Assembly: GCF_026226775.1 (NCBI RefSeq)
Contig: NZ_JAKKOD010000001.1
Coordinates: forward strand, 1,048,501-1,112,500
From: Avibacterium sp. 21-586
Lineage (GTDB): Bacteria > Pseudomonadota > Gammaproteobacteria > Enterobacterales > Pasteurellaceae
Length of the DNA stretch: 64,000 nucleotides
Direction: 5' to 3'
Below the pieces are notes generated by a model. It saw only the letters and a program-made list of their open reading frames with translations. It had not been told where the DNA came from and did no database searches. The first letter of the stretch is position 1. Each line of letters begins with the position of its first letter. The position numbers and the translations under genes were made by a program. Of this stretch, positions 39,543 to 49,682 are shown in pieces.

Positions 39543-40043
39543 ATGCTTAATTTTACCCAGTATATCTCTGATGAAATGGCAATGTGCCAGTTTGGGGCAA
39601 AATTGATGCGCATCGCCAGCCAAATGACGGCTGAAAAAGCCATTGTTTTTTATTTAAGCGGTGACCTAGGTGCGGGAAAAACAACCTTAAGCCGTGGAAT
39701 GATTCAGAGTTTAGGCTATGAGGGTAAGATAAAAAGCCCAACCTATACCTTAGTGGAGGAATATCATTTAGCTGAGCAATCAATCTATCATTTTGATTTA
39801 TATCGTTTAAGTGATCCTGAAGAATTGGAATTTATGGGGATTCGAGATTATTTCAATCCACACAGTATTTGCCTTATTGAATGGGCAGAAAAAGGGCAAG
39901 GTTTGTTGCCTGAACCTGATTTAATTATTCAAATTGATTATGCTGATGACGCACGAAATCTCACCTTGCAAGTAAGAAGCAAGCAAGGTCAGCAGATTGT
40001 TCAACAACTCATCGCATCACAAATTGATAACTCAATAACCTAA
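39543..40043 (+). CDS. tsaE: tRNA threonylcarbamoyladenosine biosynthesis ATPase TsaE
   Basis: 166 residues from ATG 39543 (MLNFTQYISDEM), preceded by GAGGAAAG; the frame opens at 39492 but the extra residues look non-conserved. The P-loop GDLGAGKTTLSRGM, the switch SPTYTLVEEY and ELEFMGIRDYF plus CLIEWAEKG are TsaE signatures. It is the ATPase of the TsaBDE complex that makes t6A37 in ANN-decoding tRNAs. It heads a run of genes ordered as in other gamma-proteobacteria: tsaE-amiB-mutL-miaA-hfq-hflX. Confidence 0.95.
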   Translation: MLNFTQYISDEMAMCQFGAKLMRIASQMTAEKAIVFYLSGDLGAGKTTLSRGMIQSLGYEGKIKSPTYTLVEEYHLAEQSIYHFDLYRLSDPEELEFMGIRDYFNPHSICLIEWAEKGQGLLPEPDLIIQIDYADDARNLTLQVRSKQGQQIVQQLIASQIDNSIT

Positions 40044-40064
40044 GCTATTTTGTGACGTTTTATA

Positions 40065-41411
40065 ATGAGAAACCTTTACCAATTTATTTATCTTTTTTTC
40101 TTATGTAGCGCATTTGCCGCTTCAAACGCTTTCGCCAATATTTGGACGATCGCCATTGACCCAGGACACGGCGGAAAAGATCCCGGTGCGATTAGCCGTA
40201 CACAACATATCTATGAAAAAAATGTGACCCTTTCTATTGCAAAAGAATTAAAAGCGCTGCTAGATAATGATCCTAATTTTCGTGCAGTACTAACCCGTAA
40301 AGGGGATTATTATATCTCTGTGCCTGATCGTTCAGAAATTGCGCGTAGATATAAAGCCAATTATCTCGTTTCCATTCACGCCGACTCTTCCGTTTCTCCT
40401 GATTTACGCGGGGCGTCTGTGTGGGTACTCTCTAATCGCCGTGCGAACAGCGAAATGGGGCAATGGCTAGAAGACCACGAAAAACGTTCTGAGCTATTAG
40501 GCGGCGCCGGTTCAGTATTAGCATCACATAAAGAGAAATATTTAGATCAAACGGTACTTGATTTGCAATTTGGTCATAGCCAACGTGTGGGTTATGAGCT
40601 TGGTTCGATTGTGTTACGCCGCTTTGCCAACATCACCACCTTAAGCCGTAGCACGCCACAGCACGCCAGCCTTGGGGTGTTGCGTTCCCCTGATATTCCA
40701 TCTATTTTGGTGGAAACGGGTTTTTTATCCAATCCTGATGAAGAGAAAAAGCTCAACTCTCTCGCTTATCGTAAAAAATTAGCAAGGGTGATTTATGAAA
40801 GTTTAGTGGATTTCCGCCGCCGTAATGTAAAAAGTGAGATTAATGTAGCCAAAACTCCTGCCATCAATACCGAAAATGAAAGTGCGGTGAGAAATTCGCA
40901 ACAAAAATCCTCTTTAAACAAAGCATTACCGAAAGACAGTGGTATTCGCCATAACGTAAAAAATGGTGAAAGCCTTGGTGGATTGGCAGCTAAATATGAT
41001 GTAAAAATGAGCGATATTATCGCCTTAAATAAGCTCAAACGCCGTGAATTATGGATTGGTGAAACCATTAAAATTCCTGACAATGGCAAAAATACTAAAA
41101 CGCTAGCCAATAAATCTGAGCAGAAAAACAGTAAAACAACAAGCAAAACAGAAAACAAAAAAGCAGATAATAAAAAGACAGATAAGTCAAAAACCGATAA
41201 TAAAAAAGCGGATAACACGGTAAGCAAAAACACAAAAACCGAGAATAACGGAAAAGACAAAACAACGCCGAAATTCCATACAGTGAAAAAAGATCAAACC
41301 CTGTATGCGATTTCGCGTGAATATCATATTCCTGTGCCAACACTGTTAAAACTCAATCCCAAATTGAAAAACGGTAACGTTCAAACAGGGCAAAAAATTC
41401 AGCTACGTTAG
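40065..41411 (+). CDS. amiB: N-acetylmuramoyl-L-alanine amidase AmiB
   Basis: 448 residues. A signal peptide ends near SNAFA; the Amidase_3 domain (about 28-245) has the zinc ligands in [25 protein letters not shown] and SIHADSS, plus the [14 protein letters not shown] end. Two LysM domains follow, one starting [10 protein letters not shown] (about 299) and one at the very C-terminus ([13 protein letters not shown]), joined by a low-complexity Lys/Thr/Asn linker of roughly 70 residues. It splits septal peptidoglycan during cell separation, normally under EnvC/NlpD control. Confidence 0.95.
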   Translation: MRNLYQFIYLFFLCSAFAASNAFANIWTIAIDPGHGGKDPGAISRTQHIYEKNVTLSIAKELKALLDNDPNFRAVLTRKGDYYISVPDRSEIARRYKANYLVSIHADSSVSPDLRGASVWVLSNRRANSEMGQWLEDHEKRSELLGGAGSVLASHKEKYLDQTVLDLQFGHSQRVGYELGSIVLRRFANITTLSRSTPQHASLGVLRSPDIPSILVETGFLSNPDEEKKLNSLAYRKKLARVIYESLVDFRRRNVKSEINVAKTPAINTENESAVRNSQQKSSLNKALPKDSGIRHNVKNGESLGGLAAKYDVKMSDIIALNKLKRRELWIGETIKIPDNGKNTKTLANKSEQKNSKTTSKTENKKADNKKTDKSKTDNKKADNTVSKNTKTENNGKDKTTPKFHTVKKDQTLYAISREYHIPVPTLLKLNPKLKNGNVQTGQKIQLR

Positions 41412-41434
41412 GACTGTTGATCATAGGAATGCCA

Positions 41435-43369
41435 ATGCCAATCCAAATTCTACCACCGCAACTTGCTAACCAAATCGCTGCTGGCGAGGTGGTGGAACGC
41501 CCTGCGTCTGTGGTGAAAGAATTAGTGGAAAACAGCCTTGATGCGGGTGCAAACAAAATTCAAGTGGATATTGAAAATGGTGGTGCAAGCCTGATCCGTA
41601 TTCGTGATAATGGTACAGGCATTCCTAAAGACGAACTTTCCCTTGCCCTTGCACGCCACGCCACCAGCAAAATTGCTAGCATTGAAGATTTAGAAGCCAT
41701 TCTAAGTTTAGGCTTTCGTGGTGAGGCACTGGCAAGTATTAGCTCCGTTTCACGCCTTACCCTCACCTCTCGCACGGAAAGCCAAAAAGAAGCGTGGCAG
41801 GTTTATGCTCAAGGGCGTGAAATGGAAACCATTATTCAACCTGCATCTCACCCTGTTGGCACGACCGTTGAAGTGGCTAATTTATTTTTTAATACGCCTG
41901 CGAGACGTAAATTTTTACGCACCGATAAAACAGAGTTTTCTCATATTGATGAAGTGATTCGCCGTATTGCTTTGGCAAAACCCCATATTGCGTTCACACT
42001 CACGCATAATGGCAAAATCGTGCGTCAATACAAAAGTGCGGTGGATTTTTCGCAAAAATTAAAGCGTATTGCTGCCATTTGTGGCGATACCTTTATTAGG
42101 CACGCTTTGCATATTGATTGGAAGCACGATGATTTGCACCTTTCTGGTTGGGTGGCTGAACCGCATTTTAAGCGTTCGCAAAACGATCTCACTTATTGCT
42201 ATGTGAATGGCAGAATGGTGCGTGATAAAGTGATCACTCACGCCATTCGTCAGGCCTATGCAGATTATTTAGGTTCAGAAGAATACCCTGCTTATATTCT
42301 GTTTATTGATCTCAATCCAAACGAGGTGGATGTGAATGTACACCCGACCAAGCACGAAGTGCGTTTCCAGCAAGCGCGTTTGGTGCACGATTTTATTTAT
42401 CAGGGTGTACAAAATGCTTTACAAACAAGCGTTGAATTAGGGCGTAATGAGACTGCGACAGTACAAAGCCTAACCTCACAAGTGGCAAATGAGCCATTCC
42501 AAACGCCATTGCAAGTGCAAGAACCGCAAGGCTTATGGCAACCTAATCAGGGTTCGGCAAACCGTGCGGCGGCAGGACGCAATATTTTTCAACCAATGTC
42601 TGATTATGCTGAACGGAATGAGCGGAATACGGTGGGGAAAAGCACGGCTGAAAAAAATATACCAAAAGAAAGTGCGGTAGAAAAATCAGCAAAATTTACA
42701 CCGCACGTTGCATATTACACCAAAACGTCTTCTATCTCAAAAACGGCACGTCAGACCTATGGTGAATTACTGCAAACCACACAAACAGCCATCGCGAGCA
42801 ATATTCAATCGGTGCCTGAAATGCCGTTTGAACAATCTAGCCATATACTACGCACGTTGGCATTAGTCGAACATAAGGCATTGTTATTACAACAAGATCA
42901 GCAATTTTATTTGTTACCAATGAAAAGATTGCAACAAACGCATATTCAATTAAGCTTGCAACAAAATAATGTGCCGCAACAAGCCTTGCTGATCCCCATA
43001 ATGTTTCGTTTGAATAATGACCAGCAAGCCCATTGGAAGCAACAAAAAATCTTCTTTGCACAAGCAGGTTTTGATTTTAATGAAAATCTTGTGCAACATC
43101 GCATTAGTTTAAGCAAAGTGCCAAGCTGTTTGCGTCAACAAAATTTACAGCAATGTGTGGGCAATCTGTTAAATCAAAACATAGACAATTTCACACAGTT
43201 TTTAACCGCACTTTGCCACCAACTGGATTATGCTGAGATTGATATTTTCAGTGATGCGGTAAATTTGCTCAGTGAAACCGAAAAGCTGGCGCAGCAACAG
43301 GCAGAATTTGATTTATCGCCGTTATTTATCGCCATTGATTGGCAAACTTATTTAGCGCAGGAGCAATAA
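41435..43369 (+). CDS. mutL: DNA mismatch repair protein MutL
   Basis: 644 residues from ATG 41435 ([20 protein letters not shown]), preceded by AGGA at proper spacing; the frame also allows ATG 41429 and TTG 41417. The GHKL ATPase motifs are [28 protein letters not shown] and [11 protein letters not shown]. The C-terminal dimerisation domain lacks the DQHAxxExxxYE endonuclease motif, as in other methyl-directed systems. It links MutS to MutH and UvrD. Two USS cores lie within the gene. Confidence 0.96.
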   Translation: MPIQILPPQLANQIAAGEVVERPASVVKELVENSLDAGANKIQVDIENGGASLIRIRDNGTGIPKDELSLALARHATSKIASIEDLEAILSLGFRGEALASISSVSRLTLTSRTESQKEAWQVYAQGREMETIIQPASHPVGTTVEVANLFFNTPARRKFLRTDKTEFSHIDEVIRRIALAKPHIAFTLTHNGKIVRQYKSAVDFSQKLKRIAAICGDTFIRHALHIDWKHDDLHLSGWVAEPHFKRSQNDLTYCYVNGRMVRDKVITHAIRQAYADYLGSEEYPAYILFIDLNPNEVDVNVHPTKHEVRFQQARLVHDFIYQGVQNALQTSVELGRNETATVQSLTSQVANEPFQTPLQVQEPQGLWQPNQGSANRAAAGRNIFQPMSDYAERNERNTVGKSTAEKNIPKESAVEKSAKFTPHVAYYTKTSSISKTARQTYGELLQTTQTAIASNIQSVPEMPFEQSSHILRTLALVEHKALLLQQDQQFYLLPMKRLQQTHIQLSLQQNNVPQQALLIPIMFRLNNDQQAHWKQQKIFFAQAGFDFNENLVQHRISLSKVPSCLRQQNLQQCVGNLLNQNIDNFTQFLTALCHQLDYAEIDIFSDAVNLLSETEKLAQQQAEFDLSPLFIAIDWQTYLAQEQ

Positions 43370-44295
43370 TGTCAGCCAAACCTCGTGCAATTTTCTTAAT
43401 GGGGCCGACGGCTTCAGGTAAAACAGACTTAGCAATTAGATTATGCCAACATTTGCCTGTGGAAGTGATCAGCGTGGATTCTGCCTTAATTTATCGTGGA
43501 ATGGATATTGGCACGGCAAAACCCAATGCGGAAGAACTGGCGCTCGCGCCACACCGTTTGATTGATATTAAATATCCCAGTGAAAGTTATTCTGCCGCAA
43601 ACTTTCGTCAAGATGCTTTGCGTGAAATGGCGGACATTACGGCGCAAGGTAAAATTCCTTTGTTAGTAGGAGGCACAATGCTCTATTACAAAGCCTTGCT
43701 TGAAGGGCTTTCACCATTGCCTTCAGCAGATGAAAGTTTGCGTCAAGAAATTGAGCAAAAAGCCGCGCAAATTGGTTGGAATGGCTTGCACCAAGAGCTG
43801 GCAAAAATCGATCCGGTTTCTGCACAACGCATTAATCCTAACGATAGCCAAAGGATCAACCGTGCGTTAGAAGTGTTTTATCTCACGGGCAAATCGCTCA
43901 CTGAGTTAACCGCACAAAAAGGCGAAGCGCTTCCTTATGAGATCACGCAATTTGCTATTGCTCCACAAGATCGTCAAGTGTTACACCAACGCATTGAACA
44001 GCGTTTCCATAAAATGATCGAACAAGGTTTTCAGCAAGAAGTGGAAAAACTCTATCAGCGCGCTGATTTACACGCCAACTTACCTTCTATTCGCTGTGTG
44101 GGCTATCGTCAGATGTGGGAATATTTGCAAGGCGATTATAATCACGATGAAATGATCTTCCGTGGGATTTGTGCTACACGGCAGCTAGCCAAACGGCAAA
44201 TAACTTGGCTACGCGGTTGGAAATTCGCCCTCACTTGGCTAGATAGCTTAGCCACTGAAAAATCTTTCGCACAAATGATGCAAACGTTGAAATAA
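43369..44295 (+). CDS. miaA: tRNA dimethylallyltransferase MiaA
   Basis: 308 residues from ATG 43369, which overlaps the mutL stop (TAATG); the longer open frame from 43339 has no support. The P-loop [39 protein letters not shown] and [15 protein letters not shown] are the family motifs. It adds an isopentenyl group to A37 of tRNAs reading UNN codons. The position before hfq is conserved in gamma-proteobacteria. Confidence 0.97.
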   Translation: MSAKPRAIFLMGPTASGKTDLAIRLCQHLPVEVISVDSALIYRGMDIGTAKPNAEELALAPHRLIDIKYPSESYSAANFRQDALREMADITAQGKIPLLVGGTMLYYKALLEGLSPLPSADESLRQEIEQKAAQIGWNGLHQELAKIDPVSAQRINPNDSQRINRALEVFYLTGKSLTELTAQKGEALPYEITQFAIAPQDRQVLHQRIEQRFHKMIEQGFQQEVEKLYQRADLHANLPSIRCVGYRQMWEYLQGDYNHDEMIFRGICATRQLAKRQITWLRGWKFALTWLDSLATEKSFAQMMQTLK

Positions 44296-44400
44296 TTAGT
44301 ACACAGTGATGACATTAAGAAAGATTATTGCTATATTGAAAAGCGGAGACGATTTTTGTTCTCATAAAACCCTATAACTAATATAAGAAGGAAAATAACT

Positions 44401-44694
44401 ATGGCAAAAGGACAATCATTACAAGATCCTTACTTAAACGCATTACGTCGTGAGCGTATTCCAGTTTCAATTTATCTCGTCAATGGGATTAAATTACAAG
44501 GACAAATTGAATCCTTCGATCAATTTGTTATTTTATTAAAAAATACTGTTAATCAAATGGTTTATAAACACGCAATTTCCACAGTTGTACCCGCGCGAGC
44601 TATTTCTCACCATAACAACCAATCCCACCAACAACAGCAACCAACAACACAAGAATCGACAATGGAAGCACCGACAGAAACACAAGCTGAATAA
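44401..44694 (+). CDS. hfq: RNA chaperone Hfq
   Basis: 97 residues. The Sm core spans residues 7-66: [22 protein letters not shown], the Sm1 region with [19 protein letters not shown], and [12 protein letters not shown] as Sm2. A His/Gln/Thr-rich tail follows. The hexamer joins small RNAs to mRNAs; the candidate Fur sRNA at 28587 is a likely client. An AAGGAAAA ribosome site precedes the start and the promoter is in the 105-base gap after miaA. Confidence 0.98.
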   Translation: MAKGQSLQDPYLNALRRERIPVSIYLVNGIKLQGQIESFDQFVILLKNTVNQMVYKHAISTVVPARAISHHNNQSHQQQQPTTQESTMEAPTETQAE

Positions 44695-44730
44695 TTTTGG
44701 GTAATTCAACCGTTCCAAATATAGCAGGGA

Positions 44731-44772
44731 AAAGTGCGGTAGAAAATTTAGAGGAAATTTCCACCGCACTTT
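44731..44772 (+). terminator. USS-pair hairpin between hfq and hflX
   Basis: AAAGTGCGGT (44731-44740) and ACCGCACTTT (44763-44772) are full uptake cores in opposite orientation; an inner AAATTT pair extends the stem, and CCTTTTT follows. It lies 37 bases after the hfq stop, so it may end or attenuate hfq transcription. It is also an open frame continuous with hflX, so a longer HflX start upstream of it cannot be excluded. Confidence 0.6.
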
Positions 44773-44804
44773 CACCTTTTTACTCCTCTTCTTCATCACA
44801 AGAT

Positions 44805-46073
44805 ATGCCAGCAGATCGTGGCATTATTGTGCAAGCCTTTTTTTCTGCGGATAAAAATCTGGACGATTTAGCTGAATTCCAGCTTTTAGCTGAATCTGCC
44901 CAAGTAGAGGTTGCCACCATTATCACCACCAGCCGTGCTACACCACAAGCGAAGTATTTTATCGGGTTGGGTAAAGCAGAAGAAATTGCCCAAGCGGTAA
45001 AAGATCACAATGCCAATGTGATTTTGGTGAATCATTGCCTTACACCTGCGCAAACGCGAAATTTAGAGCATCTTTGTGAATGTCGCGTAGTCGATCGCAC
45101 GGGGCTGATTTTAGATATTTTCGCCCAGCGTGCACGCTCTCACGAAGGGAAGTTGCAAGTCGAGTTGGCTCAATTAAAACACCTTGCGACCCGTTTAGTG
45201 CGGCGTAAAACAGGCTTAGATCAGCAAAAAGGTGCGGTAGGCTTGCGTGGACCAGGGGAAACCCAGCTGGAAAGCGATCGCCGTTTGATCAAAGTTCGCA
45301 TTGCTCAGTTACAAAATCGCTTGAATAAAGTGGAAAAGCAACGCAATCAAAATCGCCAAACCAGAAAGAAAGCGGATATTCCGACTATTTCCTTAGTGGG
45401 CTATACCAATGCGGGCAAATCAACGCTGTTTAATTTGCTCACCAATGCAGAGGTTTATGCTGCGGATCAGCTTTTCGCCACCCTTGACCCTACCCTACGC
45501 CGTTTAAGCATTCCCGATATTGGCACTACGATTTTAGCAGACACCGTCGGCTTTATTCGTGATCTGCCACACGATTTAGTTTCTGCTTTTAAATCCACGC
45601 TGCAAGAAACCACGGAAGCCAGTTTGTTATTGCACGTTGTGGACTGTGCCGATGCTCGAAAAGAGGAAAATATCCACGCGGTGAATGAAGTTTTACAAGA
45701 AATCAACGCTAACCAAGTGCCTACTTTGCTGGTTTATAACAAAATTGACCAAGTGGAAAACCTTGCACCACATATTCAATATGATGAGCAAAATCGCCCT
45801 GTGGCAGTGTATATTTCCGCTCATTTGCAACAAGGTATTGCCCTATTATTCGATGCTATTCGGCAAAAATTGAGCAAAAGCATTGCGCAATTACAGCTTT
45901 GTTTACCGCCACAAGCGGGTAAAATTCGCCATTGGCTGTATGAAATGGATTGTATCCGTGAGGAAAACATCAGTGATCAAGGGGAATTTTTACTGAAGAT
46001 AAATATTGAGCAAAGTGAATGGCAAAAATTATTGAAAAAACAACCGCACTTAATAGATTATTTAGGTAAATAA
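44805..46073 (+). CDS. hflX: Ribosome-splitting GTPase HflX
   Basis: 422 residues from ATG 44805 ([14 protein letters not shown]), which aligns with the E. coli start region; the frame stays open to a TTG at 44697 and would then encode 36 more residues through the USS hairpin. The HflX N-domain has [22 protein letters not shown] and [20 protein letters not shown]; the G domain has [22 protein letters not shown] and YNKID. It rescues stalled ribosomes under stress. The ATG has no strong ribosome site, so the true start is open. A USS core lies near the stop. Confidence 0.93.
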   Translation: MPADRGIIVQAFFSADKNLDDLAEFQLLAESAQVEVATIITTSRATPQAKYFIGLGKAEEIAQAVKDHNANVILVNHCLTPAQTRNLEHLCECRVVDRTGLILDIFAQRARSHEGKLQVELAQLKHLATRLVRRKTGLDQQKGAVGLRGPGETQLESDRRLIKVRIAQLQNRLNKVEKQRNQNRQTRKKADIPTISLVGYTNAGKSTLFNLLTNAEVYAADQLFATLDPTLRRLSIPDIGTTILADTVGFIRDLPHDLVSAFKSTLQETTEASLLLHVVDCADARKEENIHAVNEVLQEINANQVPTLLVYNKIDQVENLAPHIQYDEQNRPVAVYISAHLQQGIALLFDAIRQKLSKSIAQLQLCLPPQAGKIRHWLYEMDCIREENISDQGEFLLKINIEQSEWQKLLKKQPHLIDYLGK

Positions 46074-46098
46074 AGAACGTTTTTCCTTTGTTTGATCG

Positions 46099-47046
46099 CT
46101 ATTTCCCGATACCATATTGTTTTAATTTATTCGCAATCGCTGTATGCGAAACGCCTAGTCTTGAAGCAAGCTTTCTGGTGCTAGGATATTCTTCATAAAA
46201 TTTCTGCAGCACCATCGCCTCAAAATTATTCATCATTTCATCAAGGGTTTGATTACCAAATTGTTCAATACTTGGCAAACAGATTTGTTGTTGCTCCAAG
46301 CCTAAATCGGCAATCGTAAGCTGATTATTTTCGGACAATGAGCAGGCTCGATATAATGCGTTATATAATTCTCGCACATTGCCTCCCCAAGTATAATGAG
46401 TGAGATAATTCAATAAAGTCTCATCAAGGTGTGGAACCAAAATGCCTAATTCTTGGCTAATTTGATGAATAAAAATCTCACTAAGCACAGGTATATCTTC
46501 TTGGCGCTCACGTAGTGGAGGAATATTTAAGCTAAGCACATTCAAACGATGAAATAAGTCTTCACGCATTTTGCCTTTTTCCACATAATGGCTAAGGGGA
46601 ACTTGCGAGGTGCAAATCACTCTCACATCGGCATAATGCTCTTTTTCTTCCCCCACACGGCGAAATGTCCCATCGTTAAGAAAACGCAATAATTTTGCTT
46701 GCAGGATCAAAGGTAACTCTGCGACACTGTCTAGTAGTACCGTACCACCGTTGGCGTACTCAAAAAAGCCTTGGCTTTCCGCTTGAGAATTAGCCCGTCC
46801 AAACATTTCACTTTCTGCATCTTCACTAGGTAAACCCGCACAATTTACGGCAATAAATTTATTTTCCCCTCGCGGGCTATAAAAATGGCAGGCTTTTGCA
46901 ATAAGATCCTTGCCTGTTCCCGTTTCACCTTGAATGAGCAAAGGAGCGTCTAGCAAAGCAAATTTTTTGGCTTTTTCCACCATAGCTTTCATTTTATGGC
47001 TTCGCATAACCATCTGTGAAAAAAGATCTTTCTCTGCTGACATCAC
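46099..47046 (-). CDS. tyrR: Transcriptional regulator TyrR, short form
   Basis: 315 residues. It consists of the AAA+ domain (IQGETGTGKDLIAKACHF from about residue 37, then GGTVLLDSVAELP) and a C-terminal helix-turn-helix (STRKLASRLGVSHTAIANKL). The N-terminal ACT and PAS domains of the 513-residue E. coli protein are missing, as in H. influenzae TyrR. The sigma-54 contact motif GAFTGA is replaced by GRANSQ, so it does not act as a sigma-54 activator. It probably controls aromatic amino acid genes as a repressor. A near-consensus TyrR box lies just upstream. Confidence 0.88.
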   Translation of the reverse strand: MMSAEKDLFSQMVMRSHKMKAMVEKAKKFALLDAPLLIQGETGTGKDLIAKACHFYSPRGENKFIAVNCAGLPSEDAESEMFGRANSQAESQGFFEYANGGTVLLDSVAELPLILQAKLLRFLNDGTFRRVGEEKEHYADVRVICTSQVPLSHYVEKGKMREDLFHRLNVLSLNIPPLRERQEDIPVLSEIFIHQISQELGILVPHLDETLLNYLTHYTWGGNVRELYNALYRACSLSENNQLTIADLGLEQQQICLPSIEQFGNQTLDEMMNNFEAMVLQKFYEEYPSTRKLASRLGVSHTAIANKLKQYGIGK

Positions 47047-47106
47047 TCCTCCCGACTTGAACTTACTAGTGAAGCTTGCCCATCATTGTAAACTTTTTAG
47101 TAAAAA

Positions 47107-47124
47107 TGGAAACAAAAATTTACA
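47107..47124. promoter_or_regulatory. Candidate TyrR box upstream of tyrR
   Basis: TGGAAA-CAAAAA-TTTACA matches the TyrR consensus TGTAAA-N6-TTTACA at 11 of 12 positions. A second half-site TGTAAA lies at 47088. The site is about 60-80 bases upstream of the tyrR start, suiting autoregulation. Confidence 0.55.
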
Positions 47125-47138
47125 ACTTTAGGTAAAAA

Positions 47139-48200
47139 TTAATTACTTTGCTTTTTACCCGACAATAATAACGCTTTTAAATTAGATAAAACTTCTGTCT
47201 GAATATGTTTTAGACGTGGACGTTCTTCTTGTTTAAAAGCAAGTGGTCGGCAAAACTCCATCGCTTTAATACCAAGTCTTGCGGTGAGTATCCCTACGCC
47301 AATTCCTTGTGCAATACGAGCGGAAAATTTTGCTGTCACATCTTGCGAAAGCCAATCCATTCCAAACTCTTGTATTAGTTCTGTTGCCCCAGCAAAAGCC
47401 ATATTTAACAATACCATTCGTAATAAACGCAAACGACTAAAATACCCCAATTCAATATGATAGAGTTTAGCTAATTGATTAATTAAGCGAATATTTCGCC
47501 AGGCTATAAAGAACATATCTATCACAGCTAGCGGACTAATTGCGACAATTGCTGCAGATTCAATCGCATTTTTGCTAATCAGCTTTTGTGCCTGCTTATC
47601 AATTGGCTTCAGTACAATTTGACTGAATAAATAAGCCGTTTCATTGGCAGAATACCCTTCATTTGTTTGTTTTTGCCATTGAATAACTTCCGGTGACTGT
47701 GGTGAAATATCCATTGTCTTAATAATATCTTGACATAGCTGTTGCACAGTTTGACTTTCTTGTGGAGAAAAACCTTGCAGAAGATCAGCCTGACTTTGAT
47801 TAAGCAAAGATTGGCTTTTTTCTTGTAGAAGCATACGTTTTTTCAATTTCACCAGTTTACGCCATTCATTAATAATCGCACTAAGCCCTAATATCACTAA
47901 TGAACTACCGGCAAGCGCAAAAGAAAAATAAATCCATTGCTGATTTTGCCACGTATCCACTAACCATTGCACTGATTGAGCAATCACTGCGCTGCCAAAA
48001 AAGATGACTGAACCAATAAGCCATTTTCTCCACCAACGGGGTTGAGGTTTTATCGCTTGCTCAAATTGAGGGCTGAGTTCACCCAGTTTATCTTCCTCAT
48101 CAGGCGCTATCACTACATTTTCTTGTGAAAAAGTCTGCTTAGGTGCAAACGCTTGTTGTTCTTGCTCTTCAAGTGGGGGATGAAAAATTTGTTTTTCCAT
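47139..48200 (-). CDS. ycjF: YcjF-like inner membrane protein (TIGR01620/DUF697)
   Basis: 353 residues. An acidic N-terminal cytoplasmic tail (about 55 residues) precedes two membrane helices (about 63-80 and 92-112) and a long helical C-terminal domain with further hydrophobic parts, including ISPLAVIDMFFIAWRNIRL. Matches the UPF0283 family by layout. It always accompanies ycjX, whose stop lies 22 bases upstream. The role is not established; membrane or envelope stress is suggested by phage-shock linkage in enterobacteria. Confidence 0.85.
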   Translation of the reverse strand: MEKQIFHPPLEEQEQQAFAPKQTFSQENVVIAPDEEDKLGELSPQFEQAIKPQPRWWRKWLIGSVIFFGSAVIAQSVQWLVDTWQNQQWIYFSFALAGSSLVILGLSAIINEWRKLVKLKKRMLLQEKSQSLLNQSQADLLQGFSPQESQTVQQLCQDIIKTMDISPQSPEVIQWQKQTNEGYSANETAYLFSQIVLKPIDKQAQKLISKNAIESAAIVAISPLAVIDMFFIAWRNIRLINQLAKLYHIELGYFSRLRLLRMVLLNMAFAGATELIQEFGMDWLSQDVTAKFSARIAQGIGVGILTARLGIKAMEFCRPLAFKQEERPRLKHIQTEVLSNLKALLLSGKKQSN

Positions 48201-48222
48201 TAGTTATATGTCTCCATTGCAT

Positions 48223-49626
48223 TCAATCTAGCTTATCTGCTAGCAAGAATTGTAACACTGCATCCATCCTTAAATGAGGGATTAGACCGTCTTGTTCAAG
48301 GGGCTGTGGTTCAAATTGGTCAAATTCAAAACGCTGTGTTTGCCAAAATGGGGCATTTGGCAAACGGCTCGGCACTTCACCTGGGTATAGGGTAATTTTT
48401 TGCTGATCCTTTTGCCTGATTCCTTGGATTGCGGAATACAGTTTTCCATTTTGATTTACCGTCACTTGCTGAGTTGCACGAATTGCGGCAATAACACTAT
48501 ATGCAGTTTCAATCCCTTCGTATTCCACATAACGCCCCCCTTCCTGCACTAACTGACGTAATAGGCTAGCAAGATTATGACGTTGCTCTTTAGTGATATG
48601 ATCTGCTTTTGTTGCAAGGAACATTAATTTATCAATTTGGGGAGAAAATATTCGGTTAAGAAAGGTTCGCTTTCCATAGTGAAAACTTTGAAATAGTTGT
48701 TGCAATCCCTCTTGCATATCTAAAAATGCCTGTTGGCTATGATTGAGAGGTGTCAGACAGTCAGCAAGAATCACTTGTCGATCAAAGGTAGAAAAATAAT
48801 CTCGATAAAAACCTTTTACAATATGTTGGCAGTAATAATCATAACGCTTTGCCAAAACAGCAAAATAGCTACTTCCAGAAGCCTTTTTTAACAAGTTCCA
48901 TTGCTCTGAATTAAGGTGCACTAAGGGGAAAAACTGCACTGCTGGTGACCCTTCCAACTCACCTGGTAAAACAAACCGTCCCGGCTGGATAAAATGCAAG
49001 CCTTTCTCTTTACAAGCCAGTAAGAATTGCGTGTAATCTTTGGCAAGCTGTGCCAAAACCTCCTCATCAGCCTTAGCCAATAAATCAATTTGCGCTAATT
49101 TAGTCATCCATTGGCGTGCTAATTCAAGACGTTGTCCCTGCATAAATTCACGCTGCTGCTCACTCCATTGCTGAAAATTTAACTCAAGCAAAGGCAAGTC
49201 TAAAAGCCATTCACCTGGATAATCAAAAATATCAAGATACAATGTACTCGTTTCTTTTAAATGCCGTAATAACCCAGTTTGCTGATAACGGATTGCCAAG
49301 CGTGTTTCGCTTACACCACGAGTAGAATTTGGCCAATGAGGTGGGTCATCAGCTAAACATTTTAAATTATTTTCATATTCAAAACGTGGGATATGCATTA
49401 GTCGCTGCTCAATACGCTTCACCGCTAAAATGCGTTTCTCTCGCGCGGCATTAAACAATGGTAAATGCGTATTATCAACCATATTAATATGTAAAAGCTG
49501 ATTTACAAGACTTGTGATAAATGCCGTCTTTCCACTGCGACTTAATCCCGTTACCGCTAAACGCAAAGTGCGATCAAACCCACGATCAATTAAATTATCT
49601 AGCTCTTTTTGAATATAATTAAACAT
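48223..49626 (-). CDS. ycjX: YcjX-like P-loop GTPase
   Basis: 467 residues. Walker A reads GLSRSGKTAFITSLVNQLL near residue 28; LYLDIFDYPGEWLLDLPLL is the switch region and FLATKADHIT corresponds to an NKxD-like element. It is the YcjX/DUF463 family, a STAND-free P-loop NTPase of unknown role that is paired with ycjF. The two form an operon divergent from sapA, with 56 bases between the start codons. Confidence 0.88.
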   Translation of the reverse strand: MFNYIQKELDNLIDRGFDRTLRLAVTGLSRSGKTAFITSLVNQLLHINMVDNTHLPLFNAAREKRILAVKRIEQRLMHIPRFEYENNLKCLADDPPHWPNSTRGVSETRLAIRYQQTGLLRHLKETSTLYLDIFDYPGEWLLDLPLLELNFQQWSEQQREFMQGQRLELARQWMTKLAQIDLLAKADEEVLAQLAKDYTQFLLACKEKGLHFIQPGRFVLPGELEGSPAVQFFPLVHLNSEQWNLLKKASGSSYFAVLAKRYDYYCQHIVKGFYRDYFSTFDRQVILADCLTPLNHSQQAFLDMQEGLQQLFQSFHYGKRTFLNRIFSPQIDKLMFLATKADHITKEQRHNLASLLRQLVQEGGRYVEYEGIETAYSVIAAIRATQQVTVNQNGKLYSAIQGIRQKDQQKITLYPGEVPSRLPNAPFWQTQRFEFDQFEPQPLEQDGLIPHLRMDAVLQFLLADKLD

Positions 49627-49682
49627 TTTATTTCTCTATTTCAGTAATATACTTTAAAATTTACCCATAATTTATCACAAAT

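Noticed and set aside
41095-41260. Lys/Thr/Asn-rich DNA in amiB as a tandem-repeat contingency locus
   Set aside because: The codons are low-complexity but irregular, with no perfect unit repeated; it is the linker between the two LysM domains.
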